Shown: in pieces, positions 53,776-64,000 of the stretch
Position numbering within the stretch: position 1 is the first letter of the stretch
Layout: every line of letters starts with the position of its first letter
Assembly: GCA_051294375.1 (NCBI GenBank)
Contig: CM119267.1
Span: 11,237,865-11,301,864, forward strand
Direction of reading: 5' to 3'
Origin: Paraspadella gotoi
Taxonomy: Eukaryota; Chaetognatha
DNA: 64,000 nucleotides
Notes under the pieces: generated by a model
Databases searched by the model: none
What the model saw: only the letters and a program-made list of their open reading frames with translations
What the model was told of the DNA's origin: nothing
Position numbers and translations under genes: made by a program

Positions 53776-54470
53776 AATGCGACGCAACACCTTGGAATAA
53801 CCGTTCCTTGTGTTCTTTCTCTTCTATTTCTTATCTTTCTTTTCTTTTCTTTACTTTCTTCTTTCTTTCTTTCTTTCTTTAGTCCAGTCCTCTTTCCTAT
53901 TAGTCATTTGATTACCCCTGCCCCTCAACCCATGTCACACGTATTTTCCGTCACACTCAACTTCTTTTCTTCTTCATCCACTTTCATTCCCCCAAATCGA
54001 AAATCGCTTTCTTCAGCCTACGCGCCGTCCCTCCTCCCCCCTAACCTTCCGCCTCCCCTATCTCTCTCCCTTTACCTCTCGCCCCTTCACACATCGATAG
54101 GTAATCACCGCTCTGTCAATATTAACGATCTGAGATCGATTTAGTGAATCCGTTTCTTCTTCTCGTCACTCGGCGTTCTACCGATCCGGCGTTCCATCCG
54201 CGCTCAACATCGTTCCTCTCGCGCGTAATCACTTCGGCGTTCATGCTAAAAAGAAAATAGCGGGAGAGGAGACCCGTTGCAGTTCACGGTCAAGATGAAA
54301 AAGTCGAACCTATCGTCCATTCAGCGCGGTGAATCTTTTTTTAAGACGCACGAATATTGAGGAGAAGACAATGAGAACGAGAGAGAGGAGAGAGAGCGAG
54401 ATGAGATGAGCCACGAGGATGAGACGGAGAGGAGGAGAGAGTGAGAGAGACTTAGAGTGAGATGTGGACG
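53776..54470. other. Spacer of the large inverted repeat
   Basis: About 0.7 kb between the arms: a TTTC/CTTT tract (53820-53880), pyrimidine-rich sequence to 54090, then CGATC-rich and GA-rich sequence, ending at a 25-N gap (54471-54495). No gene is seen. Confidence 0.6.
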
Positions 54471-54494
54471 NNNNNNNNNNNNNNNNNNNNNNNN

Positions 54495-56515
54495 NACTTT
54501 TCTTTTTACTTATCATGTTATTTATTCCTTATAGTCGTCGCTTAGATTTGATTTTTAACAAATGAGCAACAGACTATGGGCAAGTTATAAGCGTTTTTAA
54601 CGTAAATGGGATAGACTGATGGACAGACATACCGACGGACCGACAGACCGACCGACCGACAAGTGACTTATAGAGTTGCTCCGCGAGTACTCGCGGCGCA
54701 ACTAAAAAAGAAAGAGAAAAACGATACAGAGAAGCTACATAAAACTTTCAATAATGAAACAAATTTGCGGCAGTTTTTTTTTCCACGCACCTCCGACGCC
54801 CATACGCCCACATTTCACCCTAGCTGAGGGTCTAATAAATCCTTCCCCGAGTTTATTTTTCTACTTATTACGGCCGAAAACAAAATAACAACCGCATACG
54901 AAATCTATGAAAACATATTTAAATCACGTGAGAGGAATTAAGCCGGGGAGAAACGAATCCTGAAATTCGAAACAAAAAAATGAGCGAAAAAGAAAGAAAA
55001 ATTGAAAATAAAAATTGAATTAATGACGAAAACGTTGAATCGATGCGTTTGATTGATTTTATAAAAACAATTTGATAAATTCTAAAATTTAAAAAATGAA
55101 TATGTAAACAATTCCGAACTAGAAAATAAGAGTTGAAAAAAAAAAGAGCAGTCAGGGCCGAAGGCCAAAATGGGGATTTGGGGGGAGGAGATGAATGCGA
55201 TCGGGTGGAAATCGGCGGCGGGGGTTTCCAATTTTTTCGGCGCCATTTATATTGTTGTACGCGCTCAAACGGATAATTAAGATGAAACTTGAGAAAGAGG
55301 GAGAAAGTTGGTCGGGGGGGGGCGGAGATTGGGGGGTCGGGAGAGAGTATGAGATTGATGTAGAGAGAGCNNNNNNNNNNNNNNNNNNNNNNNNNNNNNN
55401 NNNNNNNNNNNNNNNNNNNNNNNNNNNNNNNNNNNNNNNNNNNNNNNNNNNNNNNNNNNNNNNNNNNNNNNNNNNNNNNNNNNNNNNNNNNNNNNNNNNN
55501 NNNNNNNNNNNNNNNNNNNNNNNNNNNNNNNNNNNNNNNNNNNNNNNNNNNNNNNNNNNNNNNNNNNNNNNNNNNNNNNNNNNNNNNNNNGAGGAGAGAG
55601 AGAGGAGGACCGAGAAGAGGAGAGAGAGAAGTCAGCGATAGAGCGGCGTAACTGGATCCCTCAAACATCGATATGGACCGGAGTGATATTTTTTTAAACA
55701 GATTCTTCCGCGCTCCGTCGTTCTCGATCGGTTCCCGTTCGTCAGTCGTCGTCGTCGTCGTCCGTAGTTGAACAACCAAAAGACGATATATTGTTTGGCG
55801 CCAAAGGACGAGGCGGCCTTTCGTTGGTCTGACTATCGTCCCTTTAGACTTCGTGATTCCGTCATTCGGGTCACTGTGACTTTTCACCGTGACTCGATCG
55901 ATCCGCAAAAAATATAAATAAATTAAATGAATACAATAAAGAGCTTTTTTTTGGAGGTCGAAAATGTTTGGCGGAGTGTCTGCTCGTCATTTGGGTGAGA
56001 GGGAGCGGGAGGGGGGGCGACGAGGGGAGAAGGAAGTAAGGCGCGAGGGAGAAGAAGTGGAAGTGGAGGGTCCGGTTTGGGTTTGGGGGCGGGGGAGGAT
56101 TAAGGGAAAGGAGTGGGAGCAGAGGAAGGTCATTGGAGTTTATGGATATAAGGAAAAAAGGGGCATCAGGTATGGTGAAAGGCCGAGTAAAGAGATTTTA
56201 GGCCAGGTTTATATTGGAAGGGATCTAGGCGATCGGAGAAGCGGTAGAGGTAGTAAAGATGGGAAATGACAGGCACAATGAGTTGCGAGGGTTTAGAGTG
56301 TGAGAAAAAATTTTCTGGGGTGATGGAAGCGAAAATAAAAAAGGAGGTTGGAGGAAGAGGAGGGGTAAAGTGTCAAGTCAGGTGAGGAAAAGGTGAGGAA
56401 TCGAAGGAAAAGAAAGCGTAGAAAACGCAAGCGGTTAAGTAGTCGATGAGGAGGAAAGAGGGAAGAAAAACAAGTCAAGGGTGAAGCGAAAGGCGGGGGG
56501 AAAGGCGGGGGGGGG
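54495..56515 (-). repeat. Large inverted repeat, right arm
   Basis: Reverse complement of the left arm with substitutions and indels throughout, and a 220-N gap (55371-55590) where the left arm has CT-rich DNA. Minus-strand open frames here (54919-55908) are copies of left-arm sequence and pass through N, so they are not genes. Confidence 0.85.
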
Positions 56516-56519
56516 GGTT

Positions 56520-57085
56520 CGAGTAGAAGTAGAGGAGCGAATGAGGGGTATAGCGTGAACAAGGCTTCGCCCTTGGAACAAAGGCTTAACCAATTAACGA
56601 TAATCAAATAATAATTTTTGATATAAGAAAGTGAAAGTTAGTGAAAGCTAAGGTCTGTTTAAAATACGGTTAAACTTAAAAGCAGAGTTAAGAAAAATTG
56701 AGAAAAATTGTGAAAAGGAGAGAAAATAAGAATTTCATTAAATATGAAAAAAAAAAGTGGTAAAAAAACACGACTAGAGTTGCGCGAGTGTGAAAGCGTA
56801 ATGGATGGAAATTGAGTCGAGGACAGAAGAGAAACGCTCACGGCTTCGAGAGAATATCTTGGATCCGAGAAATCTATGATGCTTGTATCAGCGTTCCATC
56901 AGCCGCGGCTTTCTCTCTTTCTTATTTTTCTTCTTCCCCCATCTTAATTTTACCCATTTCTGCTGCGAGTATTTTTTGTATTTTTCCCTCCGCCTCTTTT
57001 TTCGTTCTAATTCTACAAAACGCATAGTCTATATAAACCTTTTTATGGTACTTATCTTTTTATAAGGTTAATATAAAGTAATATC
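56520..57085. other. Spacer right of inverted repeat
   Basis: No recognised gene; short frames at 56812-57027 are unsupported. Confidence 0.55.
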
Positions 57086-57087
57086 CT

Positions 57088-57145
57088 CGGACAGACAGAC
57101 CGACCAAAAAGCGCCTTATTGAGTAGCGTCTCGCGACTAAAAAAA
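57088..57145 (+). repeat. Dispersed GACAGACCGACC repeat, third copy
   Basis: CGGACAGACAGACCGACCAA, then GTAGCGTCTCGCGACTAAAA; similar in order to 54612-54708. It lies outside the inverted repeat, so this is an independent insertion of the same repeat family. Confidence 0.55.
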
Positions 57146-57850
57146 CAGAGAGCGAGTTCTACCATTATATTATTTCTCATCGGTTGCTTCCGTTCGCTGA
57201 TGATGATCGAGAGAAAAAAGTAAATATAAGCGAAGAACAACAACGACAAGCGGAGCGAGACGCGATAAAACTTAATTGGATGCGACGCGTCTGTTCGTTC
57301 GAGGTTTGAAAATCGTGAATCATGACCGGTGATTCGTGAACTTTTCATTTAATGTGAACTGAAAAGACTCGGAGGATATAACATCCAAAACGAAAAAAAA
57401 GAAACATTCTGAAAGAAATAATTAAACGTTGTATTCACTCCAAAAAAAATCTTTCTTTTTCACTCTCTCGCTTTCCCCGTCGCCTTTTCTTTTCCTTTGC
57501 TTTTCAGATTAGTTTTCGCGCCTTTTGGGCCGCGTCGATGCATCTTTGTAAGAAAACTTTTTGTAACTGTTTGAGTATTAATTTAGGTTTCTTCAAAAGT
57601 TTACAATTTTTAAAACACTTGTTAATGACACGCGTAGTGATAGTGATTGTGGTCGACACTACGCCGATTACAGTATTCCCCCTCTCTTTATTGTAAATTT
57701 CTGTTAAAAATCATTATCATCCATTATTTATTTGCTCTTTATTTTATCATTTAGTTCCGAACGTTATTTAAAGAACGTCGACGCGTCGTTGGACTTGTCA
57801 GAATTTTATTTTCTTCGTCTATTAATATTCTTTGTCATTTTCACTTTCCA
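57146..57850. other. Spacer without recognised gene
   Basis: AT-rich with some CpG; no gene. Confidence 0.55.
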
Positions 57851-57894
57851 ATTTCTCTCTCTCTCTCTCTTTTTTCATTTATTTTTCTTTGCGC

Positions 57895-57965
57895 AACGGA
57901 TTTGCGTCTCAGCGGGGTTCGAACCTGCGACCATCCGGACTCGAGGAAATCCACTCGCGACTTTT
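57895..57965 (-). mobile_element. tRNA-derived SINE fragment
   Basis: On the minus strand GGTCGCAGGTTCGAACCCCG (complement of about 57915-57934) contains a perfect B box GGTTCGAACCC with T-arm-like flanks, and TCGAGTCCGGATG resembles an anticodon arm. The A-box half is not convincing, so this is a fragment, not a functional tRNA. Confidence 0.45.
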
Positions 57966-58019
57966 GCTATTTTGATTTCCATCTCGGTCTCCCCAAGGGC
58001 GTTGAGAGAAGGAGAGAGG

Positions 58020-58130
58020 GAGGGAGAGTGAAATATGAAGAGAGAGANNNNNNNNNNNNNNNNNNNNNNNNNGAGAAAGCAGAGAGAGAGAGGAGGAGAG
58101 AGAGAGGAGCAGAGACGAGAAAGAGAGAGA
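58020..58130. repeat. GA microsatellite with gap
   Basis: GA-rich on both sides of a 25-N gap (58048-58072). Confidence 0.88.
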
Positions 58131-59250
58131 ACCATACAGTGGAATTATGGTGTCTTTGCAGTGGTGATGTGAATAGATAAGTTGTGAGAGTGTGGCGGGA
58201 TGGCTAAGAGTGAGAGAATTCCATAATCAGTATGGGCACATTACGAAGTTAACAATATTTAAGAATTATTTGTGCTGAAAACCTTACAGTGGAAAGGGTG
58301 TGTGGTCGAAAACTAAGTCATATAAATTATAGAATGAATATTTAAAAAACTAAATGTAAACCCCATAAAAATTAAATGAATAATTAAATTCTTTAGTGTT
58401 CTGAAAGAAAAAAAGTAGCCTAAATTGTACTATAAGTAAACTTTAAAGGAAAGTTTTTTGGATAAAGAAGATAATATAATTTTTTTTTCAGACCTTAAAT
58501 TATTTGCATGACGTGAGTATTGACAAGATGCTTACAATCTACAAATTATTATTCACCCCTCATAGTTGAACCTAACGTATTTATTCTTCTTCCACCAGCA
58601 GAAAGGATAAACAATTTTTTATGAGTGATACGTGAGAACTGATAGAGTCAGAACAGGGTTACTGAAATAGAGCTGGAAAACTGGTAGACTACTTCACTTT
58701 AACACAATTTTCAATAATAAAATAGTGCGAATTCTTTTTAATTATTTAAACTCTCACAGGCTTTACAAGACATTTTACTTTCAATAATTATTCCCAAAGT
58801 TTAAGGTAATCATTTATTATTTTTTTTTACCAGAAATATAAAATAACAGAAAGTTGTGCTGATTCCTTTCGCTCATTTAAGAAAAAAAAATTAACTACGG
58901 ATTATAAGTTTGTAAGAGGAAGTCAGAATCGTCGAAAATCTTAAAAGGCGAGAATGTTTGAAAAAAAGGGTGGAATTGATGGGTTTCCTAAGATTTCTCC
59001 ACAATGTGAGGTCTGATTAAAGCGAAACTTGTTGATTGTACAATTATTCCGTCATTCCACATCTATCGATATAAAAATATAAGAAAAGAAGTCACTATGG
59101 CTTCTTTTTCTATAGGCGGCTTCCTAAATCTATACCCTCATGGATTTCGGCCCTTTAATACCAATATCTAGGTATAGCCATATACCATAGGCGAAGGACA
59201 TCATGGTAAATGCTGTATGGTGGACTAATAATTTCCACCAACCGTTCATC
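58131..59250. other. AT-rich spacer
   Basis: I see no gene. AT-rich throughout. Confidence 0.6.
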
Positions 59251-59254
59251 AAGC

Positions 59255-59405
59255 GGCCATTGGTGCAGGAGCAAGTCATTTCGCCCTCCCAACCCAAAGG
59301 TCGGGGTTCTAGCCCGGTGGTTGCCTAGCAGTTAAGAGGGCACGGGGGCGCTTAACCCGCCTGTAACACGGTGTTTACAGCCGATCCGAGCTCAGGGGAC
59401 TGTAA
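59255..59405 (+). mobile_element. tRNA-derived SINE (plus strand)
   Basis: GCGGCCATTGGTGCAGGAGC resembles an A-box region, and 40-50 bases on GGTCGGGGTTCTAGCCCGG carries a B box (GGTTCTAGCCC). The intervening GCCCTCCCAACCCAAAGG is typical of tRNA-like SINE heads. A second A-box-like TGGTTGCCTAGCAGTTAAGAG follows. The body continues to about 59405. Different from the SINE at 8.9 and 24.9 kb. Confidence 0.5.
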
Positions 59406-60074
59406 TTTGAGTGCTTATATTGAACGTTTTGTCACTAACAGGATAACATAATTACGTCTCTTCATTGCGTTGAAAGCCTGACAAATGAAACTAAGCGAAT
59501 TTTTTCATGGCTTACTTAAACCGCCAAATTTACGGATTGAAAATAAAATTATTGGATCAATCACTCGAATCAATCAAATCAGTTAAATCAATTGTAATTT
59601 TTAGAAGGTTGCTTATTCTTTTTGTCGGGATCACCAATGTAGGAAAACGAAAATAAAAGGGAGGAAAAAGGGTGAGAATTGTGGACGATGTAAGTGCTGT
59701 CCAGCTTCTCTTTATCTTCTCTCTCTCTTTTTCTCTTTTTCCTTTTAAATTATATGTCGCTTTCTCTCTTTTTTTTCTCCGTCGCTGCCTCTTTCTGATT
59801 CATTTAAAAAAAACTAATTAAGCTCTTGCAGCGACTTGGACCTTTAATGTATATGTCGCTCTCTTTCTCTCTCTTCTCTTGCTCTGGTCTCTCTTTTGCT
59901 CTCTCTCCTTTCTCTTTTGCTCTCTTTTCTCTTTGCTCTCTCTCTTCTCTCTTTTTGCTCTCTTTCTTTCTCTTTTTGCTCTCTTTTTCTTCTCTTTTTG
60001 CTCTCTCTCTTCACACACTCATACACGCATGTTTTATATTACGATGAATGATTCATCGGCCGTCAATGAATTAC
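59406..60074. other. Spacer with CTCTTTTTG-type repeat
   Basis: AT-rich, then 59855-60010 is a low-complexity pyrimidine tract with recurring TTTTTGCTCTC units of about 11-20 bases. No gene. Confidence 0.6.
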
Positions 60075-60075
60075 T

Positions 60076-60262
60076 ATTATCGCATTTAATCTTTTGGTTA
60101 TGATCGCATTAATTTTTGGTTATCATTGCATCAATATTTGGTTATTCATCGGTATCAATATTTGGTTTTTCATCGCATCAATAATTGGTTTATCATCGTA
60201 TCAATAATTGGTTATTTCATCGCCATCAATAATTGGTTATCATCGCATCAATAAATTACTAT
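60076..60262 (+). repeat. Minisatellite, 22-27 bp unit
   Basis: Seven to eight imperfect copies of ATCGCATCAATAATTGGTTA, with variants ATTAATTTTTGG and TCAATATTTGG; unit length varies through one- to three-base indels. Confidence 0.85.
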
Positions 60263-60583
60263 CTACATCAATCAATCAATACTATTATGTGTAAAATCAA
60301 ATCATTAACTTTTTTGATTAGTAACGTCTCCAAGAATCACTTATACTTTTAAGAATTTTTTTAAATTTTTTTTTTTTTGCTTATCGGTCATCCAAGAGTC
60401 ATCATATTCGGCTAATCTTAAAAAGGTCTTTTCGTGTCTTTTTTAACGTTGGGGAAAGTGTTTGCTTACTGTATACAAAAATTGGTCTCAGTTTTTGGTT
60501 TTGGTATCGAATTGGAAAAGTTTCTTAAGAAAAATCGTCAGAGCCCAGCTTTATGTAAGTTCCTTTCTCTTTAAATTCCCCAG
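60263..60583. other. AT-rich spacer left of zinc-finger locus
   Basis: No gene called. GTAAGT at 60555 and TTCCCCAG at 60583 are only 29 bases apart; see findings. Confidence 0.5.
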
Positions 60584-63240
60584 ATGTCCGAGTCGACGAC
60601 TCCCATTGTCCTCCCCTTCTCCGGTAACCACCAACTTCGATCAGGCTGCGAGGTCGACTTCGTCACCTAGCGGCAGCTCGACGCTGGCATCGACGCCGAA
60701 CAATACTTACCAGAGTTAGTTATCATCCTTCGATCCCGTTGCCTGTTGCTGACGACGCCACTGAGGCGGAGGGGAGGGAGACCTACTACCCCTACTTACC
60801 CCCGAACAGAGACGACCACGGTTTCTTCGATGCGTTAGCGAAGGATCTGAAGGTGCTTGCCTCTTACGGATTTTCGGAGACGGACGAAAATCCCTATACG
60901 GGTAATTGGTCTGAAGGTTCTTTGAAAATTTCGTATAATTTGTTTACTATTTAGGTTATAATAATAATAATACATAATAATAATTATATAATATAGATTA
61001 CCAATACCATAGCCGATTATCAAAAATGAAATAGATGAACTGCTTTGGGGAAATATAACTTTAAAAAATAATTTTATTTTTCTGCTTTCCTCACTCACTT
61101 GACCTTTTTTTGCGCAGAAACAGTTTGACCTTTTGGAGGATTTATGATCGAGTCATCATCTGAACGACCTTCATCTTGGCATGGATATTGGCCCGCATCA
61201 GGTCGAGTTCAGGTTGAAGGACATCATCTTTCTTCGTTCGGAAGGATCCTAAGAAGTTACTCTCGAGTGAAGGAAACTTCTCACCGAATGACAGGAATGA
61301 AAAAAGCGAGATAAAGCTTTCGACGAACAAAATATTGGACCACGTACTGTTTAAAAACGAAATGAGACGAGCATTATGAAGGAAACCGATAGCATTCAAC
61401 TGCGGCAAATGCTGTCAGACATTCGTTTCTTTTGACTCTTTTAAAAATCATTAAATTAAGTGGATGCAATTTCGGAAGAAAGGTCCTTAGATCTGGAACC
61501 AAACTTTCCTCGGAACCCAATCTAGTTCCAATCTATTATTTCGGCAAGAAAATCGATAAATTTTCCACGGGTGACTTCAGAACGGAGAGGCCCGGATCAA
61601 CGAACATAGTTATTATAGACAATTTAAATTTAACTTCACCGATAATTCAACGGGAACAATTCACCAACTGTATTTTCCTTAATCCCGTCGATCACAAACC
61701 TTTCATCGTTTTTCGGTCGCAACGGCAATGGAAATGTTTAGGTCGACCCTCAGCAAACAAATTCGTTCGACAAGCACAGGCGATCACGTACAACAACAAG
61801 TCACCCCATCTCTCTTCATTTATGGATACCTACGGAATTTTTAAATTGGTCTGCCGCGATTCAGAGCCGCGTTCTAACGTTTCGAAAACCGCAGCAATTT
61901 AGAAGGTGACGTCGAACCAGGCTCTTTGATTTTTCAGAGCGAATTCAAAGGGTGAGGAGGAAAAAATCAAGCGGCTAAAAAAGCGTAACAAGGTGATGCG
62001 GATCTTCCGGCAAAGGTCCCTCTAAAATCTAGCCTCTAAAAAAAATCGTGACTAGAGAAGGCTCCAACGTGACTCAGACTTCAGACTATGTGTTTTTAAA
62101 TTAAGTTGTGTATATTGCGAAAAGCGATTTAGTAAGAAGTTTGACTTTGACGCACACCTAAGGATTCAACACCGGCTCGAAAAGCCTTTCCGCTGCAGCG
62201 CTTGTGTCGAAAAGGTTTTCGCTCAGAAGAGTAACGTGAAAAGAGCACCTTTCTTCCCACAAGGTCTGGCCGAACGGCCGGTCTTCTCTCCCTCATAATC
62301 TCTTTGCTGACACGAAGCGGTCAATCTTTGGCTAGAACGTGATCACTTCCTATTTTTTTGCCAGTATTGCGATGAAAGGTTTTTCCAAATTGGCCCCAAG
62401 CTGTCTCGCATTTTAGCGATAAAGCACGAAAGACGAACAATTTTCAAGATGGCAGAGTCGTTCAGTGTGCAACAGATACTTTCAAAAAAAAACTGGAAGA
62501 TTTTTTTAAACCATCTTTAAGGAACACGACCCCCCCGACGGAATTGAAGTTTCGCTGCGGATAAATGCGATTTAATGCTGGATTCCTTACTGAAATTGAA
62601 ATACACCGGAGTCATACATAATATTATTCCCATCATCTGAAGAATCTTTGAATACAAAATTTTCTTGGCGCAAAATGTAAACAAAAGTTTTTCGTCGGCA
62701 AAAGTCATTAAAGGAACATGCAGAATTCCTTCTCTCATGTTATTTCCTTGCAAAACGAGTGGTTCGGATAAGTTTTTTTCATCTCAAAGTATGTCTGAGG
62801 AAGCACCTCCGGTGAGCAGCAACGCCAGTCGATCAAGCCATACATGCGATTTTTGCGGGAAGAGCTTTAAGTCAAAATCAATCCTGGCGTCACATTTACA
62901 CAGACTCATGGACTTCGGTCTACGAATGCCGAGGATTCAAAGTTGTAAGAGACATTTTAAAAAAGAAAAGATCGAATTGAGTCGGCATAGATAACGCATC
63001 ACGACGCAGATTTCATTGCTCCACACTCAGCAATCTGCTCTCGAAATTTTCGCGCGACGGGATCAACTCGCTTACCACCTTAAGAACTGCGGATGGCAGT
63101 TTACCGCCCTTGGAAGTGTCGGATTTGCGGAAAGGATTCCTGAGCAAAAGCCACTTAAACGAACACGTGAATCAGACCCATAAAGGTAGCAGAAAATATC
63201 AAGTGTTTCCGCCTGCGATCGAAAACTTTTAAGACGCAGT
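60584..63240 (+). pseudogene. C2H2 zinc-finger gene, frame-broken
   Basis: An acceptor at 60583 opens a GC-rich segment. An acidic stretch, DATEAEGRETYYPYLPPNRD through DENPYTG, ends at a donor-like GG|GTAATT (60902). An acceptor TTTTTTGCGCAG (61120) begins the next part. Finger remnants on the plus strand: FNCGKCCQTFVSFDSFKNH (61396); CVYCEKRF...HLRIQH (62107), complete C-x2-C-x12-H-x4-H; then linker RLEKPF, like TGEKPF; CSACVEKVFAQKSNVKR (62193), whose HLSSH follows in the next frame after a one-base insertion; FCQYCDERFF (62356); CDFCGKSFKSKSILASH (62845); CRICGK/FLSKSHLNEHVNQTH (63117), needing one frame change. Such proteins bind DNA in the nucleus. At least four single-base frame changes separate the fingers, so it is a pseudogene or an intact gene damaged by consensus errors. 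The segment 61432-61902 is open for 156 codons with no finger. Confidence 0.62.
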
Positions 63241-63765
63241 CAGTTGGAAAATCAACCTATGTGTCCCCGACTTCCGGATCGGTAAATCTTCGACGTTGAT
63301 CGGAAGCCTCGAATTAATGCGCCCGAAGAGACGCACAGAGCGGAAGGCTAATAAGCGGTCCGGTTGATTTTTGCGGAGCGGGAGAAAAAAACGAGGACCC
63401 ACCGAAGAGGATAAGCGATTTCTATAGATTTTTGACGACTTTTTCGTAGGGTTAGCTTTCGGATTAGATAAAAATTATTAATTCTTTCACTCACAGTGCT
63501 GCGGCAGATAGTTATCAATGCGACCTAGCCAGCTTGATTTGTTGTACGATTTTGTAATTTTTTTAGGCGGACTGAGAACATTTCTGTCAACAATGCTTAT
63601 ATTCTTGCTTACCAAACTGCAACTCATCTTCAAACCGTTCTTATTCAGAGAACGTTTTTTCTGCGAATTTTTTATTTGTAGGATTGATGGACTTTGTATT
63701 GTAAATAAATATTTTCATTTCTTTTCTCTGACTCTTTATTGATTATATTTTATTTTTGCTATACC
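63241..63765. other. Spacer without recognised gene
   Basis: AT-rich; a 74-codon frame (63518-63742) is hydrophobic but unsupported. Confidence 0.5.
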
Positions 63766-63771
63766 TTTCCA

Positions 63772-64000
63772 GCCGAGTCGACACTTTGGACCGTTTCCAA
63801 GCGTCATTGTCAACTAAAGTGGCCCTTGTTCTTTCCGTTGTGGCGTCTTACGACGGAGCGAGGTCCACGAGAGCCTCATGCATTGCCTCGTTCACCTTTC
63901 GCGGACTGTGGCGCTGAAGTCACTATGTTCGCCGCCCGATGGCCCCACAGATGCACGTGATCATCACACCAAGGGGGAGCCAATGGAGGGCCCATCAGCG
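63772..64000 (+). CDS. Possible partial exon at right edge
   Basis: TACCTTTCCAG at 63762-63772 is acceptor-like and is followed by a sharp rise in GC. Frames include LDRFQASLSTKVALVLSVVA and, after one frame change, VRRPMAPQMHVIITPRGSQW running off the window. No family is recognised. Confidence 0.25.

Noticed and set aside
1-64000. CRISPR arrays, bacterial operons, insertion sequences or attachment sites
   Set aside because: Nothing of the kind is present; splice signals, microsatellites and retroelement classes mark this as animal DNA.

Overview
This is nuclear DNA from an animal, most likely an invertebrate. The reasons are spliced coding fragments (GT...AG introns with polypyrimidine tracts), the gag and protease region of a BEL/Pao LTR retrotransposon (a group known only from animals), tRNA-derived SINE heads, C2H2 zinc fingers, very abundant GA/CT microsatellites, and a degenerate TTAGG-like tract. 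The clade cannot be fixed from the sequence. The assembly is a scaffold with many N runs, most of them inside GA/CT tracts. Repeat copies and several coding tracts differ by single-base indels, so parts of the window look like unpolished long-read consensus. Frameshifted genes below may therefore be real pseudogenes or sequencing damage.

Layout. 0-5.4 kb: an intact, GC-rich, intronless minus-strand gene (1040-3105) for a disordered protein of about 680 residues, followed by CpG-rich and GA-rich sequence with possible first exons of other genes. 5.8-8.7 kb: AT-rich spacer. 8.68-11.65 kb and 24.6-27.4 kb: two direct copies of a 2.8-3.0 kb segment, each carrying a tRNA-derived SINE head and a composite satellite (a constant block of about 55 bp alternating with CT runs, 7 versus 5 units). 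12.5-15.2 kb: a degenerate two-exon gene of a transposon-associated protein family, plus possible minus-strand exons. 17.6-21.3 kb: an LTR element with 527 and 545 bp TG...CA repeats, a polypurine tract directly before the 3' repeat, and no recognisable pol. 21.9-22.5 kb: a frame-broken minus-strand locus that looks like a secreted-peptide precursor.

29.9-35.4 kb: a short gene fragment with a well-formed 73-bp intron, then a frame-broken BEL/Pao gag and protease region. No reverse transcriptase or integrase was seen. 36.4-37.5 kb: a GC-rich island of unknown content. 38-46 kb: microsatellites, gaps, a TTAGG-like degenerate tract and an interrupted direct repeat around it. 46-48 kb: a GC-rich island with a TATA box and a possible terminal exon. 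51.0-56.5 kb: a large imperfect inverted repeat with arms of about 2-2.7 kb around a spacer of about 0.7 kb. 57-60 kb: SINE fragments and a minisatellite. 60.6-63.2 kb: a frame-broken C2H2 zinc-finger gene. The right edge may hold one more partial exon.

No operon-like or pathway arrangement is visible. The window is mainly a mobile-element and satellite landscape with a few host genes. The strongest structural findings are the 3.7 kb non-autonomous LTR element, the 5.5 kb inverted repeat, and the composite satellite shared by three loci.
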